A program made the translations under genes and the position numbers. Shown in pieces: positions 32,357 to 43,851 of a stretch of DNA of 64,000 nucleotides; the stretch's first letter is position 1; the number at the start of each line of letters is the position of its first letter. The notes beneath the pieces were generated by a model, which had not been told where the DNA came from, did no database searches, and saw nothing but the letters and a program-made list of their open reading frames with translations. The stretch is from Begonia masoniana (lineage: Eukaryota > Streptophyta > Magnoliopsida > Cucurbitales > Begoniaceae). Where the stretch lies: assembly GCA_022432975.1 (NCBI GenBank), contig CM039506.1:11412831-11476830 (forward strand), given 5' to 3'.

Positions 32357-34504
32357 TGTAACACCCGGTTCTATCGAACCAGCTCTTTTATTATTAGTGG
32401 TATACACTTTATTAGTCAATAATTCAAGTAGGGTTATTGAATGATTAGACTAGACAAGGGCATTAGAGTAAATTACATTTTAAAAGTGGATAACGTATTT
32501 AAGGAAAGAGGGATTGAGTTTAATGCACTGTAGCCGCCACCATTTCAAACCTTTCTCTTCGGGTTTTCAGCTCAAGCAGCCGAGCTCTCTAGGCGATTTC
32601 CTCGCCCGATTCTCCTTCGACTTAGTTAAGTTTTCCCCATTTCTCTTATGATATAGTGGTTAAATACCTGAAGGGGTACTATGTGAGGATTTTGAGGATG
32701 CTGAGATTGAGCGTAGATTCGGGTTTTAGTAATAAAGGGGGAATGCTCGGGTAGTAGAGTTTCTAACTGCATTCCTCAAACCACTGTTTGATTCTTGGTG
32801 AGGTTTAGTGGAGTTTTGATTTATATTCAGTTATGAACTTAGGTGAGCAGATTTCCGAAGTAGCTAGCAACTAGACAAATTCCAGAAGCCAGGTAAGTAA
32901 AGTATGCATGTGCCTTCGGGCCTACATCACAAAATAGTAGGGTTATGTATCTTGTGAATGATTTTTGTATGTCATGCATCATGTTTTTGAAAGATTACGA
33001 AAATGAATTTCCATGTAAGGATGGTAAGGCATGAACTGAATGTGACAGACAAACTAGGGAACTAATCCACCCCTTAACTTATGAAGGGATTTATAACATT
33101 GGGAGGATTGATCCCACTCCCAAGGGAACAAAGGGATCAGATCAGCTATTAAGGGAATTCATTCGCCCCTTAATCGTGTAGAGGATGTATAACATTGGAA
33201 AAATTGATCCACTTCCCAAGGGAACCGAGGGATCAGATCAGTTTATGAACGTATGTGAATGCAACTGAGATGAGAAAGTAGAAATTGCATGTTTAGGAAT
33301 TCATGTTTCAGCATTTCATTCATTACTGCTTTACTTACTTAGCATTAGGCTAATAGATGAGTTTTGTGATGTCGGTGTTGAGGATACTGCAGGTGATTTT
33401 TCTGAGTGCACAGATGATTAGACATGGTTGGAGGAGTGCATTCATGTTTCGGCCTGGTAAATTGATGAGGCGGTTTAACTGATGTCTGTTGGTGTGAAGG
33501 TTTAGTTGACAATGTTTCAATTTAAGTATGTTGAGTTTTCATGACAGTAGTGGTTTTTAATATTTTGAATACGTTTTGAGATTTTTTTTTTCTGATAGTA
33601 GTATTCTGTTGGGATTTGATGTTGGTACTTACTGGATTTTGAGTAATGCTTGGGTTTGAATTGTTTCTGAATGATTTTCAGTGGAGTAAGTAAATTCCTT
33701 TCTGTAGTTAGAGTTGTGTTTGTATAGCAAGGAGTAGTTAAAATGTTGCTCTGTGGTCTATCGAAAAATGTCTTCAGTAAAGTCATCGGATGATGTCTCA
33801 GTAAAGTCATCGGTACATGAAGTTTAATCAATCGGATGATGTAGGTTTAATTCTATCGGAAGATGTCTTCAGAAAAGCCATCGGATGATGTAGGTTTAAT
33901 TCGATCGGAAGATGTAGATTTTGCACTACCGGTATGAGTGGGTATTATGCTTTGTCGTTTAGTGATCGGTATATGCAGTTTATTCTATCGGAAGAAGGGA
34001 ATGAGAGATTTTTGTCGTTTTGCCGTCGGTAGATACGAGTCACAAAACTTGTCGTTTGGCGATCGGTTGATGTTGGATAATTGATTTATCCGGCTGACGT
34101 CATCGGTAGATGCAGTCCACCGAGAGATGTCTTTTGTTTCCAACTCTTCTGGTCAACGTCATCGGCAGAAGCCTTCTATTTGCTGTTTCTGCTTCTTCTG
34201 TTGACTTTATCCATCGATAGATGCGTTTGACTTCTGCGACTTCCCAAGTTTTTCACGATTTAAACCTCTATTTCTTTTTAGCCGTTTATCTCTTACATTT
34301 CAAACAATGTTCATAGTTTTGTTTAACTCTATTGTTGTCCAAAAGATTTCCGCTGCATGTTTTAAATGTTTTGAGACTTTAGCTTATGTCAAATGTTGAA
34401 TGTTGAGCAAAGTTAAAAAAAATAATAATAATACAGTTGAGATTTCTTAGTCATGTACGAACTTTTGTGTAACGAACCGGGTTCAGATAACTCGGGGCGT
34501 TACA
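32357..34504 (+). repeat. 5' LTR of gypsy B
   Basis: 2148 bp. Landmarks: donor-like CCAG|GTAAGT (32889-32898), hairpin GCCTTCGGGC (32912-32921), a tandem pair ending GGGATCAGATCAG (about 33050-33240), acceptor-like GATGTCGG (TAGG in the 3' copies), the array of ATCGGAAGATG words (33760-34215), and an AACCGGGTTC terminus. Its ends are clearly diverged from the 3' LTR (several differences in the first 110 bp). Confidence 0.9.
33760..34215 (+). repeat. array of ATCGG(A/T)AGATG words in the gypsy B LTR
   Basis: About fifteen variants of (C)ATCGGNNGATG, often followed by T-C-T-T-C-A-G or TAGGTTTAAT, with irregular spacing. It includes GGCTGACGTCATCGGTAGATG-like words carrying a TGACGTCA palindrome. 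It recurs in both 3' LTR copies. Confidence 0.85.
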
Positions 34505-34507
34505 GTA

Positions 34508-34520
34508 TGGTATCAGAGAC
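34508..34520 (+). other. primer-binding site of gypsy B
   Basis: TGGTATCAGAGAC, 3 nt after the LTR: initiator methionine tRNA type with one mismatch near the end. Confidence 0.85.
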
Positions 34521-34658
34521 ATTCAGTTGAACCGTTCAAAAGATTACTCATCAGTGCCAATCGTTGCATGGAAGTACTCCAACAACTGTAAGTGTTTATC
34601 TTAACCTTAGCTATTAGATATTTAAGAGTGTAACTAACCTTGTACAGGAATATAGCAA

Positions 34659-35957
34659 ATGTCTAGACGACCAGGAAGAACAAGTTTACCAAGAGAGATA
34701 CCAAGTCGGAGGCGGGAGGAGGACTCTAGTGTAATTAGGCAGCTGACAGAATTGATGCGTCAGCAGACTGATATAGTACGTCAACAGTCTGATCAATTAG
34801 GAGTGCTGTTGAGCCGGGAGACACAAGGAAGTGCCAACTCGGGTTCCAGCAGTGAACATTCTGGAGATAGATTCCGGAGACTAAGACCACCCACGTTTGA
34901 TGGACAGTCATCTGATCCAGTTATTGCTGAAGGATGACTTAGAACGATTGAGAGTATGTTTAGGTGTGCCAACATAGGAGAAGGAGACAAGGTCACGTTG
35001 GCAACATTTCATTTAGCTGGTGAAGCCCAACTCTGGTGGGAAACAATAGAGACCACCACAGATGTTTTAGTGATGCTTTGGTTACAATTCAAGGACCTTT
35101 TCTATGGGAAGTATTTTAACAGCACTGCCGAGACCGCGAAGAAGTTGGAGTTTCTGAACTTGAAGCAGACAGGGTCTGTGGCTGATTACAGTAGGCAATT
35201 CGAGTCCCTGTCCATGTTTGCTGGACATTTTGCTCATAAGGACGAGGATAAGGTGTTCAAATTTGTGCATGGACTAAAGCCGGAGATTTACCGAGGAGTC
35301 AAATTCTGTGGCATTAAAGGCTTGACATTTAGTGAAGTTGTGTCCACTGCTCTGGAAGTGGAAGAAGCTGAAAAGAAGTGTGCTGGACCAAAGGAGGTTC
35401 CACAAAAGTTTATCCAGCCACACCATCAGAGGGGAATGAAGAGGCCTATTGAGGGCCAGAGTGGCCAAGGATCTGGAAAGAAGGTACCGAATACCCAGAA
35501 GTTCCCTCAGTGCCCGAAATGTTCGAAGAATCACTCGGGGGAGTGTAGATTTGGAACTGGTAAGTGCTTCAACTGTGAAGAGGTTAGACACTTGTACAAG
35601 GATTGTCCAAAGCTCCGGGTCATTCGATGTTTCCATTGCAACAAGGTTGGCCATGTCAACAGAGACTGCCCAGCTTTAAAGGGTGGCCCTGTCAAGATTA
35701 AGCCAAGAATATTCTCCATGATGGAGTCATGTGATGAGGACCAGCCTGCTGTAGTGTCAGGTACAATACTGATTAACTCTATACCTGCTTTTACTTTGAT
35801 AGATTCGGGTGCAACACATTCTTTCATAGCCTCTGCATTTGCTGATAAGTTAGATGTACGGTTTACTTCTTTTGAGCATGTGTTCACTGTTGTCTTATCC
35901 TCTGGTGAACGCATGCACTCTAACCAAATGATGCCTGATAGTGTTGTATTAGTATGA
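34659..35957 (+). pseudogene. gypsy B gag and protease, with in-frame stop
   Basis: Starts at ATG 34659. A TGA at 34935-34937 stands where the family has Trp (G-to-A). The same frame continues with the gag core (EAQLWWET, YFNSTAETAKKLEFLNLKQ, VADYSRQFE), two CCHC knuckles (CFNCEEVRHLYKDC and CFHCNKVGHVNRDC) and the protease active site LIDSGATHSF. It ends in TGA at 35955-35957. Shortly after, a 1-nt deletion near 36015 shifts the frame into pol. Confidence 0.9.
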
Positions 35958-36019
35958 AACATGAATTTGCCTGCCGATCTCATTGTTATGGACATAATGG
36001 GATTTGATGTAATCCTAGA

Positions 36020-37447
36020 ATGGATTGGTTATTTAAACATTATGCCACAATAGATTGTAGGACTGGAGTCGTTAGTTTTCAACCCCCTGGTGGTTTAAAC
36101 CATACCTTCCGAGCTCTGAAGAAGAGTAAGGAAATGACTGTGATGACCTCTGTCAATTATAGACCCTCCTCGTGCAGGGAATATTTGTGCTTTTTGGCCA
36201 GTGTTTTAGACACACAGTTAGTAGAAAAAGCAAGCCCCGAAAATGTTTTAGTTGTCCAAGATTTTCTGGAAGTATTTATAGATGACCTTCCTGGTTTGCC
36301 ACCAGATAGAGAAATTGAGTTTGTTGTGGATGTTTACCCCGGCGCTGAGCCTGTATTTAAAAATCCATATAGATTAGCACCAACAGAACTTAAGGAATTG
36401 AAGAAACAGTTGGAGGATCTGTTGGAGAAAGGGTTCATACGCCCTAGCTTTTCACCGTGGGGTGCACTTGTCCTTTTTGTCAAAAAGAAAGATGGATCAA
36501 TGCGTATGTGCATTGATTATAGAGAATTGAATAAGTTAACAGTCAAGAACAAGTACCCTTTGCCGAGGATTGATGACTTATTTGACCAGCTTAAGGGTGC
36601 ACGGGTTTTCTCTAAGATTGACCTTAGATCCTGTTATTACCAGCTGAAGGTTAAATCTGAAGATATCCCAAAGACTGTCTTTCGCACAAGGTATGGACAT
36701 TATGAGTTTTTGGTTATGTCTTTTCGTTTGACAAATGCACTAGCAGCCTTCATGGATCTTATGAATAGGGTGTTTCGCGAGTATTTGGACAAGTTTGTCA
36801 TTGTGTTCATAGATGACATTCTAATCTATTCTAGAACTAAAGAGGAGCGTGCAGGACACTTAAACTTGGTGTTAGGATCACTGAGGCAGCACCAACTTTA
36901 TGCCAAATTTTCTAAGTGTGAGTTTTGGTTGGACAGAGTTCACTTTCTTGGTCACGTGATTTCTGGAGATGGAATATCTGTCGATCCAGCCAAGGTTCAA
37001 GCAGTCAAGGAGTGGCCCCAACCGAAGAATGCCACTGATATTCGAAGTTTCCTTGGATTAGCAGGATATTATAGAAAATTTATCGAGGGATTTTCAAAGA
37101 TTGCCACACCCCTTACTAGGTTAACAAGGAAAAATGTGAAGTATATGTGGACTGAAGAATGTGAACGTAGCTTTCAGACCTTGAAACAGAAACTGACCAA
37201 TGCTCCAATCTTAACCCTTTCAGTTGAAGATGGTAAATTTAGTATTTATTGTGAAGCTTCCAAAATTGGACTAGGTTGTGTGTTGATGCAAGATGGAAAG
37301 GTTATAGCTTATGTTTCTAGGCAGTTAAAATTACATGAAAAGAATTATCCTACACATGACTTAGAATTAGCTGCTGTGGTCTTCGCATTAAAGATTTGGA
37401 GGCACTATCTGTATGGACAAACTTGTGAGATATTTTCGGATCATTAA
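36020..37447 (+). pseudogene. gypsy B reverse transcriptase and RNase H
   Basis: 475 codons. [38 protein letters not shown], catalytic FIDD ([12 protein letters not shown]), [13 protein letters not shown]. RNase H begins [12 protein letters not shown], with Glu where the first catalytic Asp belongs, and ends SDH at a TAA where the family has Lys. MSFRLTNA replaces the usual MPFGLTNA. It is inactive on these grounds. Confidence 0.9.
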
Positions 37448-39142
37448 AGTCTAAAATACATTTTCACGCAAAAGGAACTGAATATGAGGCAACGTAGGTG
37501 GTTAGAGTTTGTCAAAGATTATGATTTTGAGATTAAGTACCACCCTGGCAAGGCGAATGTAGTGGCTGATGCTTTGAGTAGAGTGACTCCTTCGGTCTCT
37601 ACATTGACTTTAGACATGCCGATAGCTTTAGAGACAGAATTTCAAAGATTCAACCTGGAAGCTGTGTCTAGTATGACAGCCATACTTTCGACCATATCCT
37701 TGAGGCCTACTATTTTGGAGAGAATAAAGGAAGTTCAAATGAATGACACTGAATGCAATAGGTATAAGTTGTCCATGGATTCTACTGACAAGTCAGATTT
37801 CAACTGCTCAGTTGATGGAATTCTCAAGTTTCGAAATAGATGGTTTATTCTGGCTGATACTGAACTTAGAAGGGAAATCCTATCTGAGGCACATTCCTCT
37901 AGACTCTCTGTTCATCCCGGGAGTACGAAAATGTACAGAGATCTCAAGCAGCATTATTGGTGGCCAGGTATGAAAAGAAGTGTGGCGGAGTATGTGGAGT
38001 CCTGTCTGATCTGCCAGCAAGTCAAAGCTGAACATCAGAGGCCTGCTGGAACATTACAACCCTTACCAGTTCCCGAATGGAAATGGGAACAAATAACGAT
38101 GGATTTTGTTATAGGATTACCTAGAACAGCAAAGGGTCACGATGCAATTTGGGTAATAGTTGATCGTTTAACCAAATCTGCTCACTTTCTGCCAATGAAG
38201 ATAACATAGTCGATGGATCAACTGGCTGAGTTGTATGTGCACGAAGTTGTTAGACTGCATGGAGTCCCAAGCATTATAATTTCAGACCGAGACTCTAGAT
38301 TTACATCTAAGTTTTGGAAAAGTTTGCACAAGGCTATGGGAACACAGCTTAGTTTTAGCACAGCTTTCCACCCTCAAACAGATGGACAATCCGAAAGGAC
38401 TATTCAAACATTAGAGGATATGCTCCGTGCATGTGTCTTAGACTTTCAAGGTTCATGGAGCAAATACTTGTCCTTGATTGAATTTTCTTATAACAACAGT
38501 TTTGAGGCAACAATAGGCATGGCGCCATACGAGGCATTGTATGGATGAAAGTGTAAATCTTTATTGTATTGGGATGAAGTTGGAGAAGCACGATTGATTG
38601 GTCCTGACATCGTACAACAAACAGTGGAGAAAATTGCTCTTATCCGACAAAGAATCTTGACAGCTCAAAGCCGGCAGAAAAGCTATGCAGACAAAAGGCG
38701 AAGAGAACTGGAATTTGAAGTAGGTAATGAAGTTTTCCTTAAGGTGTCACCTTTCAAAGGAGTAGTGAGATTTGGAAAGAGAGGAAAGTTGAACCCCAGA
38801 TTTATTGGACCATTCACTATTCTGAAGAGAGTTAGGAGAGCAGCCTATCAGTTGCAGCTACTGGCGTCTATGGATGGGATACACAGTGTGTTCCATGTTT
38901 CTATGTTGAAGAAATGCATAAGGGATCCATATCAAATCGTAGAGCAGCAAGACCTTGAGATTCATCCTACCCTTGCCTACGAAGAGAAACCAGTAAAGAT
39001 CTTAGATTATGCAGTGAAGGTATTGCGCAACAAAGAGATTCCCTTAGTGAAAGTCTTGTGGCACAACCAGAATATTGAGGAAACAACTTGGGAACGCCAG
39101 CAAGACATGATGGACCAACATCTAGAGTTATTCAGGTACTGA
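37448..39142 (+). pseudogene. gypsy B end of RNase H, integrase and chromodomain-like tail
   Basis: Same frame as the RT, with stops TAG at 38207-38209 and TGA at 38546-38548. Landmarks: [18 protein letters not shown]…WWPGMK…[14 protein letters not shown] (zinc binding), MDFVIGLPR (Asp), ISDRDSRF (Asp), HPQTDGQSERTIQTLE (Glu), the KGVVRFGKRGKLNPRFIGPF core, and a C-terminal EEKPVKILDYAVKVLRNKEI…VLWHNQNIEETTWE, which resembles a chromodomain. Confidence 0.9.
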
Positions 39143-39177
39143 ATTTTGAGGATAAAATTCTTTTAAGGAGGGTAGAT

Positions 39178-41037
39178 TGTAACACCCGATTCTATCGAAC
39201 CAGCTCTTTTATTATTAGTGGTATACACTTTATTAGTCAATAATTCAAGTAGAGTTATTGAATGATTAAACTAGACAATGACATTAGAGTAAATTACATT
39301 TTAAAAGTGGATAACGTATTTAAGGAAAGAGGGATTGGGTTTAATGCACTGTAGCCGCCACCATTTCATACCTTTCTCTTTGGGTTTTCAGCTCAAGCAG
39401 CCGAGCTCTCTAGGCGATTTTCCTCGCCCGATTCTCCTTCGACTTAGGTAAGTTTTCCCCATTTCTCTTATGATATAGTGGTTAAATACCTGAAGGGTAC
39501 AATGTGAGGATTTTGAGGATGCTGAGATTGAGCGTAGATTCGGGTTTTAGTAATAAAGGGGGAATGCTCGGGTAGTAGAGTTTCTAACTGCATTCCTCAA
39601 ACCACTGTTTGATTCTTGGTGAGGTTTAGTGGAGTTTTGATTTATATTCAGTTATGAACTTAGGTGAATAGATTTCTGAAGTAGCTAGCGACCAGACAAA
39701 TTGCAGAAGCCAGGTAAGTAAAGTATGCATGTGCCTTCGGGCCTACATCATAAAATAGTAGGGTTATGTATCTTGTGAATAATTTTTGTATGTCATGCAT
39801 CATGTTTTTGAAAGATTACGAAAATGAATTTCCATGTAAGGATGGTAAGGCATGAACTGAATGTGACAGAAAAACTATTAAGGGAACTAATCCACCCCTT
39901 AACTTATGAAGGGATTTATAACATTGGGAGGATTGATCCCACTCCCAAGGGAATAGAGGGATCAGATCAGCTATTAAGGGAATTCATCCGCCCCTTAATC
40001 GAGTAGAGAATGTATAACATTGGAAAAATTTATCCACTTTCCAAGGGAACCGAGGGATCAGATCAGTTTATGAACGTATGTGAATGCAACTAAGATGAGA
40101 AAATAGAAATTGCATGTTTAGGAATTCATGTTTCAGCATTTCATTCATTACTGCTTTACTTACTAAGCATTAGGCTAATAGATGAGTTTTGTGATGTAGG
40201 TGTTGAGGATATTGCAGGTGATTTTCCTGAGTGCACAGGTGATTAGACATGGTTGGAGGAGTGCATTCATGTTTCGGCCTGGTAAATTGATGAGGCGGTT
40301 TAACTGATGTCTGTTGGTGTGAAGGTTTAGTTGACAATGTTTCAATTTAAGTATGTTTAGTTTTCATGACAGTAGTGGTTTTTAATATTTTGAATACGTT
40401 TTGAGATTTTTTTTCTGATAGTAGTATTCTGTTGGGATTTGATGTTGGTACTTACTGGATTTTGAGTAATGCTTGGGTTTGAATTGTTTCTGAATGATTT
40501 TAAGTGGAGTAAGTAAATTCCTTTCTGTAGTTAGAGTTGTGTTTGTATAGCAAGGAGTAGTTAAAATGTTGCTCTGTGGCCTATCGGAAGATGTCTTCAG
40601 TAAAGTCGTTGGATGATGTCTCAGTAAAGTCATCGGTACATGAAGTTTAATCAATCGGATGATGTAGGTTTAATTCTATCGGAAGATGTCTTCAGAAAAG
40701 CCATCGGATGATGTAGGTTTAATTCGATCGGAAGATGTAGATTTTGCACTACCGTATGAGTGGGTATTATGCTTTGTCGTTTAGTGATCGGTATATGCAG
40801 TTTATTCTATCGGAAGAAGGGAATGAGAGATTTTTGTCGTTTTGCCGTCGGTAGATACGAGTCACAAAACTTGTCGTTTGGCGATCGGTTGATGTTGGAT
40901 AATTGATTTATCCGGCTGACGTCATCGGTAGATGCAGTCCACCGAGAGATGTCTTTTGTTTCCAACTCTTCTGGTCCACGTCATCGGCAGAAGCCTTCTA
41001 TTTGCTGTTTCTGCTTCTTCTGTTGACTTTTATCTAT

Positions 41038-41038
<1 letters not shown>
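39178..41038 (+). repeat. 3' LTR of gypsy B, first assembled copy, truncated
   Basis: Matches the LTR at 43852 almost base for base (three or four small differences, mainly homopolymer lengths). It stops at 41038, where the expected GCAGATGCG is replaced by a poly-A run. Confidence 0.9.
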
Positions 41039-41093
<55 letters not shown>

Positions 41094-41502
41094 TTCAAAA
41101 TTATTCTGCACCTTCAGCGTCGCCTCAGACAGTCCATTGGCCCCATCTACTTGACCCACTCGGAGTAGTTTGCGTTGTTGTGTGCATTAATTCTATCACC
41201 GCCTAAACATCATCATTTGAAGAGATTAGGATGATTCTGCTTGCCCGATTGATTCTGTGCGAAAACTGCGGGTGAAAAAGTAACTCCCTTGACACTGGAC
41301 TGTTTATTAGTTCTTCTTCTGTGGATGACATTCCTGGGATGAGAATCCTGAATGGTTTTTCAAGTCTCGCGAAAATAGAAATTACAGTCACCACATACAG
41401 TTCACCGTTTCACGCCTGAGCTGCAGGGTACTGGGTGAAAGGACTCTTTGGCCAAAGACCAAGACTAGAGACTGGCAGCAAGGTTGACCGGCACTCCACC
41501 TG
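41039..41502. other. poly-A run and unplaced sequence beside the gap
   Basis: About 53 A residues, then about 410 bp that match nothing else in the window and carry no recognisable frame. Their position, ending at the N run, suggests a poor contig end rather than biology. Confidence 0.7.
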
Positions 41503-41602
41503 NNNNNNNNNNNNNNNNNNNNNNNNNNNNNNNNNNNNNNNNNNNNNNNNNNNNNNNNNNNNNNNNNNNNNNNNNNNNNNNNNNNNNNNNNNNNNNNNNN
41601 NN
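41503..41602. other. assembly gap (100 N)
   Basis: Exactly 100 N, the conventional placeholder for a gap of unknown size. Open frames reading through it are artefacts. Confidence 0.99.
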
Positions 41603-43816
41603 TTGGTTGGACAGAGTTCACTTTCTTGGTCAGTGATTTCTGGAGAGGAATATCTGTCGATCAGCCAAGGTTCAAAGCAGTCAAGGAGTGGCCCCCACGA
41701 AGAATGCCACTGATATGTCGAAGTTTTCCTTGGATTAGCAGGATATTATAGAAAATTTCTATCGAGGGATTTTCAAAGATTGCCACACCCCTTACTAGGT
41801 TAACAAGGAAAAATGTGAAGTATATGTGGACTGAAGAATGTGAAACGTAGCTTTAGACCTTTGAACAGAAACTGACCAATGCTCCAATCTTAACCCTTTC
41901 AGTTGAAGATGGTAAATTTAGTATTTATTGTGAAGCTTCCAAAATTGGGACTAGGTTGTGTGTTGATGCAAGATGGAAAAGGTTATAGCTTATGTTTTAG
42001 GCAGTTAAAATTACATGAAAGAATTATCCTACACATGACTTAGAATTAGCTGCTGTGGTCTTCGCATTAAAGATTTGGAGGCACTATCTGTATGGACAAA
42101 CTTGTGAGATATTTTCGGATCATTAAAGTCTAAAATACATTTTCACGCAAAAGGAACTGAATATGAGGCAACGTAGGTGGTTAGAGTTTGTCAAAGATTA
42201 TGATTTTGAGATTAAGTACCACCCTGGCAAGGCGAATGTAGTGGCTGTGCTTTGAGTAGAGTGACTCCTTCGGTCTCTACATTGACTTTAGACATGCCGA
42301 TAGCTTTAGAGACAGAATTTCAAAGATTCAACCTGGAAGCTGTGTCTAGTATGACAGCCATACTTTCGACCATATCCTTGAGGCCTACTATTTTGGAGAG
42401 AATAAAGGAAGTTCAAATGAATGACACTGAATGCAATAGGTATAAGTTGTCCATGGATTCTACTGACAAGTCAGATTTCAACTGCTCAGTTGATGGAATT
42501 CTCAAGTTTCGAAATAGATGGTTTATTCTGGCTGATACTGAACTTAGAAGGGAAATCCTATCTGAGGCACATTCCTCTAGACTCTCTGTTCATCCCGGGA
42601 GTACGAAAATGTACAGAGATCTCAAGCAGCATTATTGGTGGCCAGGTATGAAAAGAAGTGTGGCGGAGTATGTGGAGTCCTGTCTGATCTGCCAGCAAGT
42701 CAAAGCTGAACATCAGAGGCCTGCTGGAACATTACAACCCTACCAGTTCCCGAATGGAAATGGGAACAAATAACGATGGATTTTGTTATAGGATTACCTA
42801 GAACAGCAAAGGGTCACGATGCAATTTGGGTAATAGTTGATCGTTTAACCAAATCTGCTCACTTTCTGCCAATGAAGATAACATAGTCGATGGATCAACT
42901 GGCTGAGTTGTATGTGCACGAAGTTGTTAGACTGCATGGAGTCCCAAGCATTATAATTTCAGACCGAGACTCTAGATTTACATCTAAGTTTTGGAAAAGT
43001 TTGCACAAGGCTATGGGAACACAGCTTAGTTTTAGCACAGCTTTCCACCCTCAAACAGATGGACAATCCGAAAGGACTATTCAAACATTAGAGGATATGC
43101 TCCGTGCATGTGTCTTAGACTTTCAAGGTTCATGGAGCAAATACTTGTCCTTGATTGAATTTTCTTATAACAACAGTTTTGAGGCAACAATAGGCATGGC
43201 GCCATACGAGGCATTGTATGGATGAAAGTGTAAATCTTATTGTATTGGGATGAAGTGGAGAAGCACGATTGATTGGTCCTGACATCGTACAACAAACAGT
43301 GGAGAAAATTGCTCTTATCCGACAAAGAATCTTGACAGCTCAAAGCCGGCAGAAAAGCTATGCAGACAAAAGGCGAAGAGAACTGGAATTTGAAGTAGGT
43401 AATGAAGTTTTCCTTAAGGTGTCACCTTCAAAGGAGTAGTGAGATTTGGAAAGAGAGGAAAGTTGAACCCCAGATTTATTGGACCATTCACTATTCTGAA
43501 GAGAGTTAGGAGAGCAGCCTATCAGTTGCAGCTACTGGCGTCTATGGATGGGATACACAGTGTGTTCCATGTTTCTATGTTGAAGAAATGCATAAGGGAT
43601 CCATATCAAATCGTAGAGCAGCAAGACCTTGAGATTCATCCTACCCTTGCCTACGAAGAGAAACCAGTAAAGATCTTAGATTATGCAGTGAAGGTATTGC
43701 GCAACAAAGAGATTCCCTTAGTGAAAGTCTTGTGGCACAACCAGAATATTGAGGAAACAACTTGGGAACGCCAGCAAGACATGATGGACCAACATCTAGA
43801 GTTATTCAGGTACTGA
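41603..43816 (+). pseudogene. second assembled copy of gypsy B pol, rich in 1-nt indels
   Basis: Repeats 36925-39142. It shares the same stop codons (TAA after SDH, TAG, TGA) but adds about 17 or more single-base insertions or deletions, densest next to the gap and fading by 43435. This is the signature of uncorrected long-read sequence at a contig end, so I treat it as the same locus sequenced again. Confidence 0.85.
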
Positions 43817-43851
43817 ATTTTGAGGATAAAATTCTTTTAAGGAGGGTAGAT

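Noticed and set aside
41388..41713. Open frames running through the N gap
   Set aside because: Translated N residues; meaningless.
42252..43816. Second gypsy element separate from gypsy B
   Set aside because: Shares all inactivating stops with the first copy and has no second primer site or 5' LTR; treated as assembly duplication.
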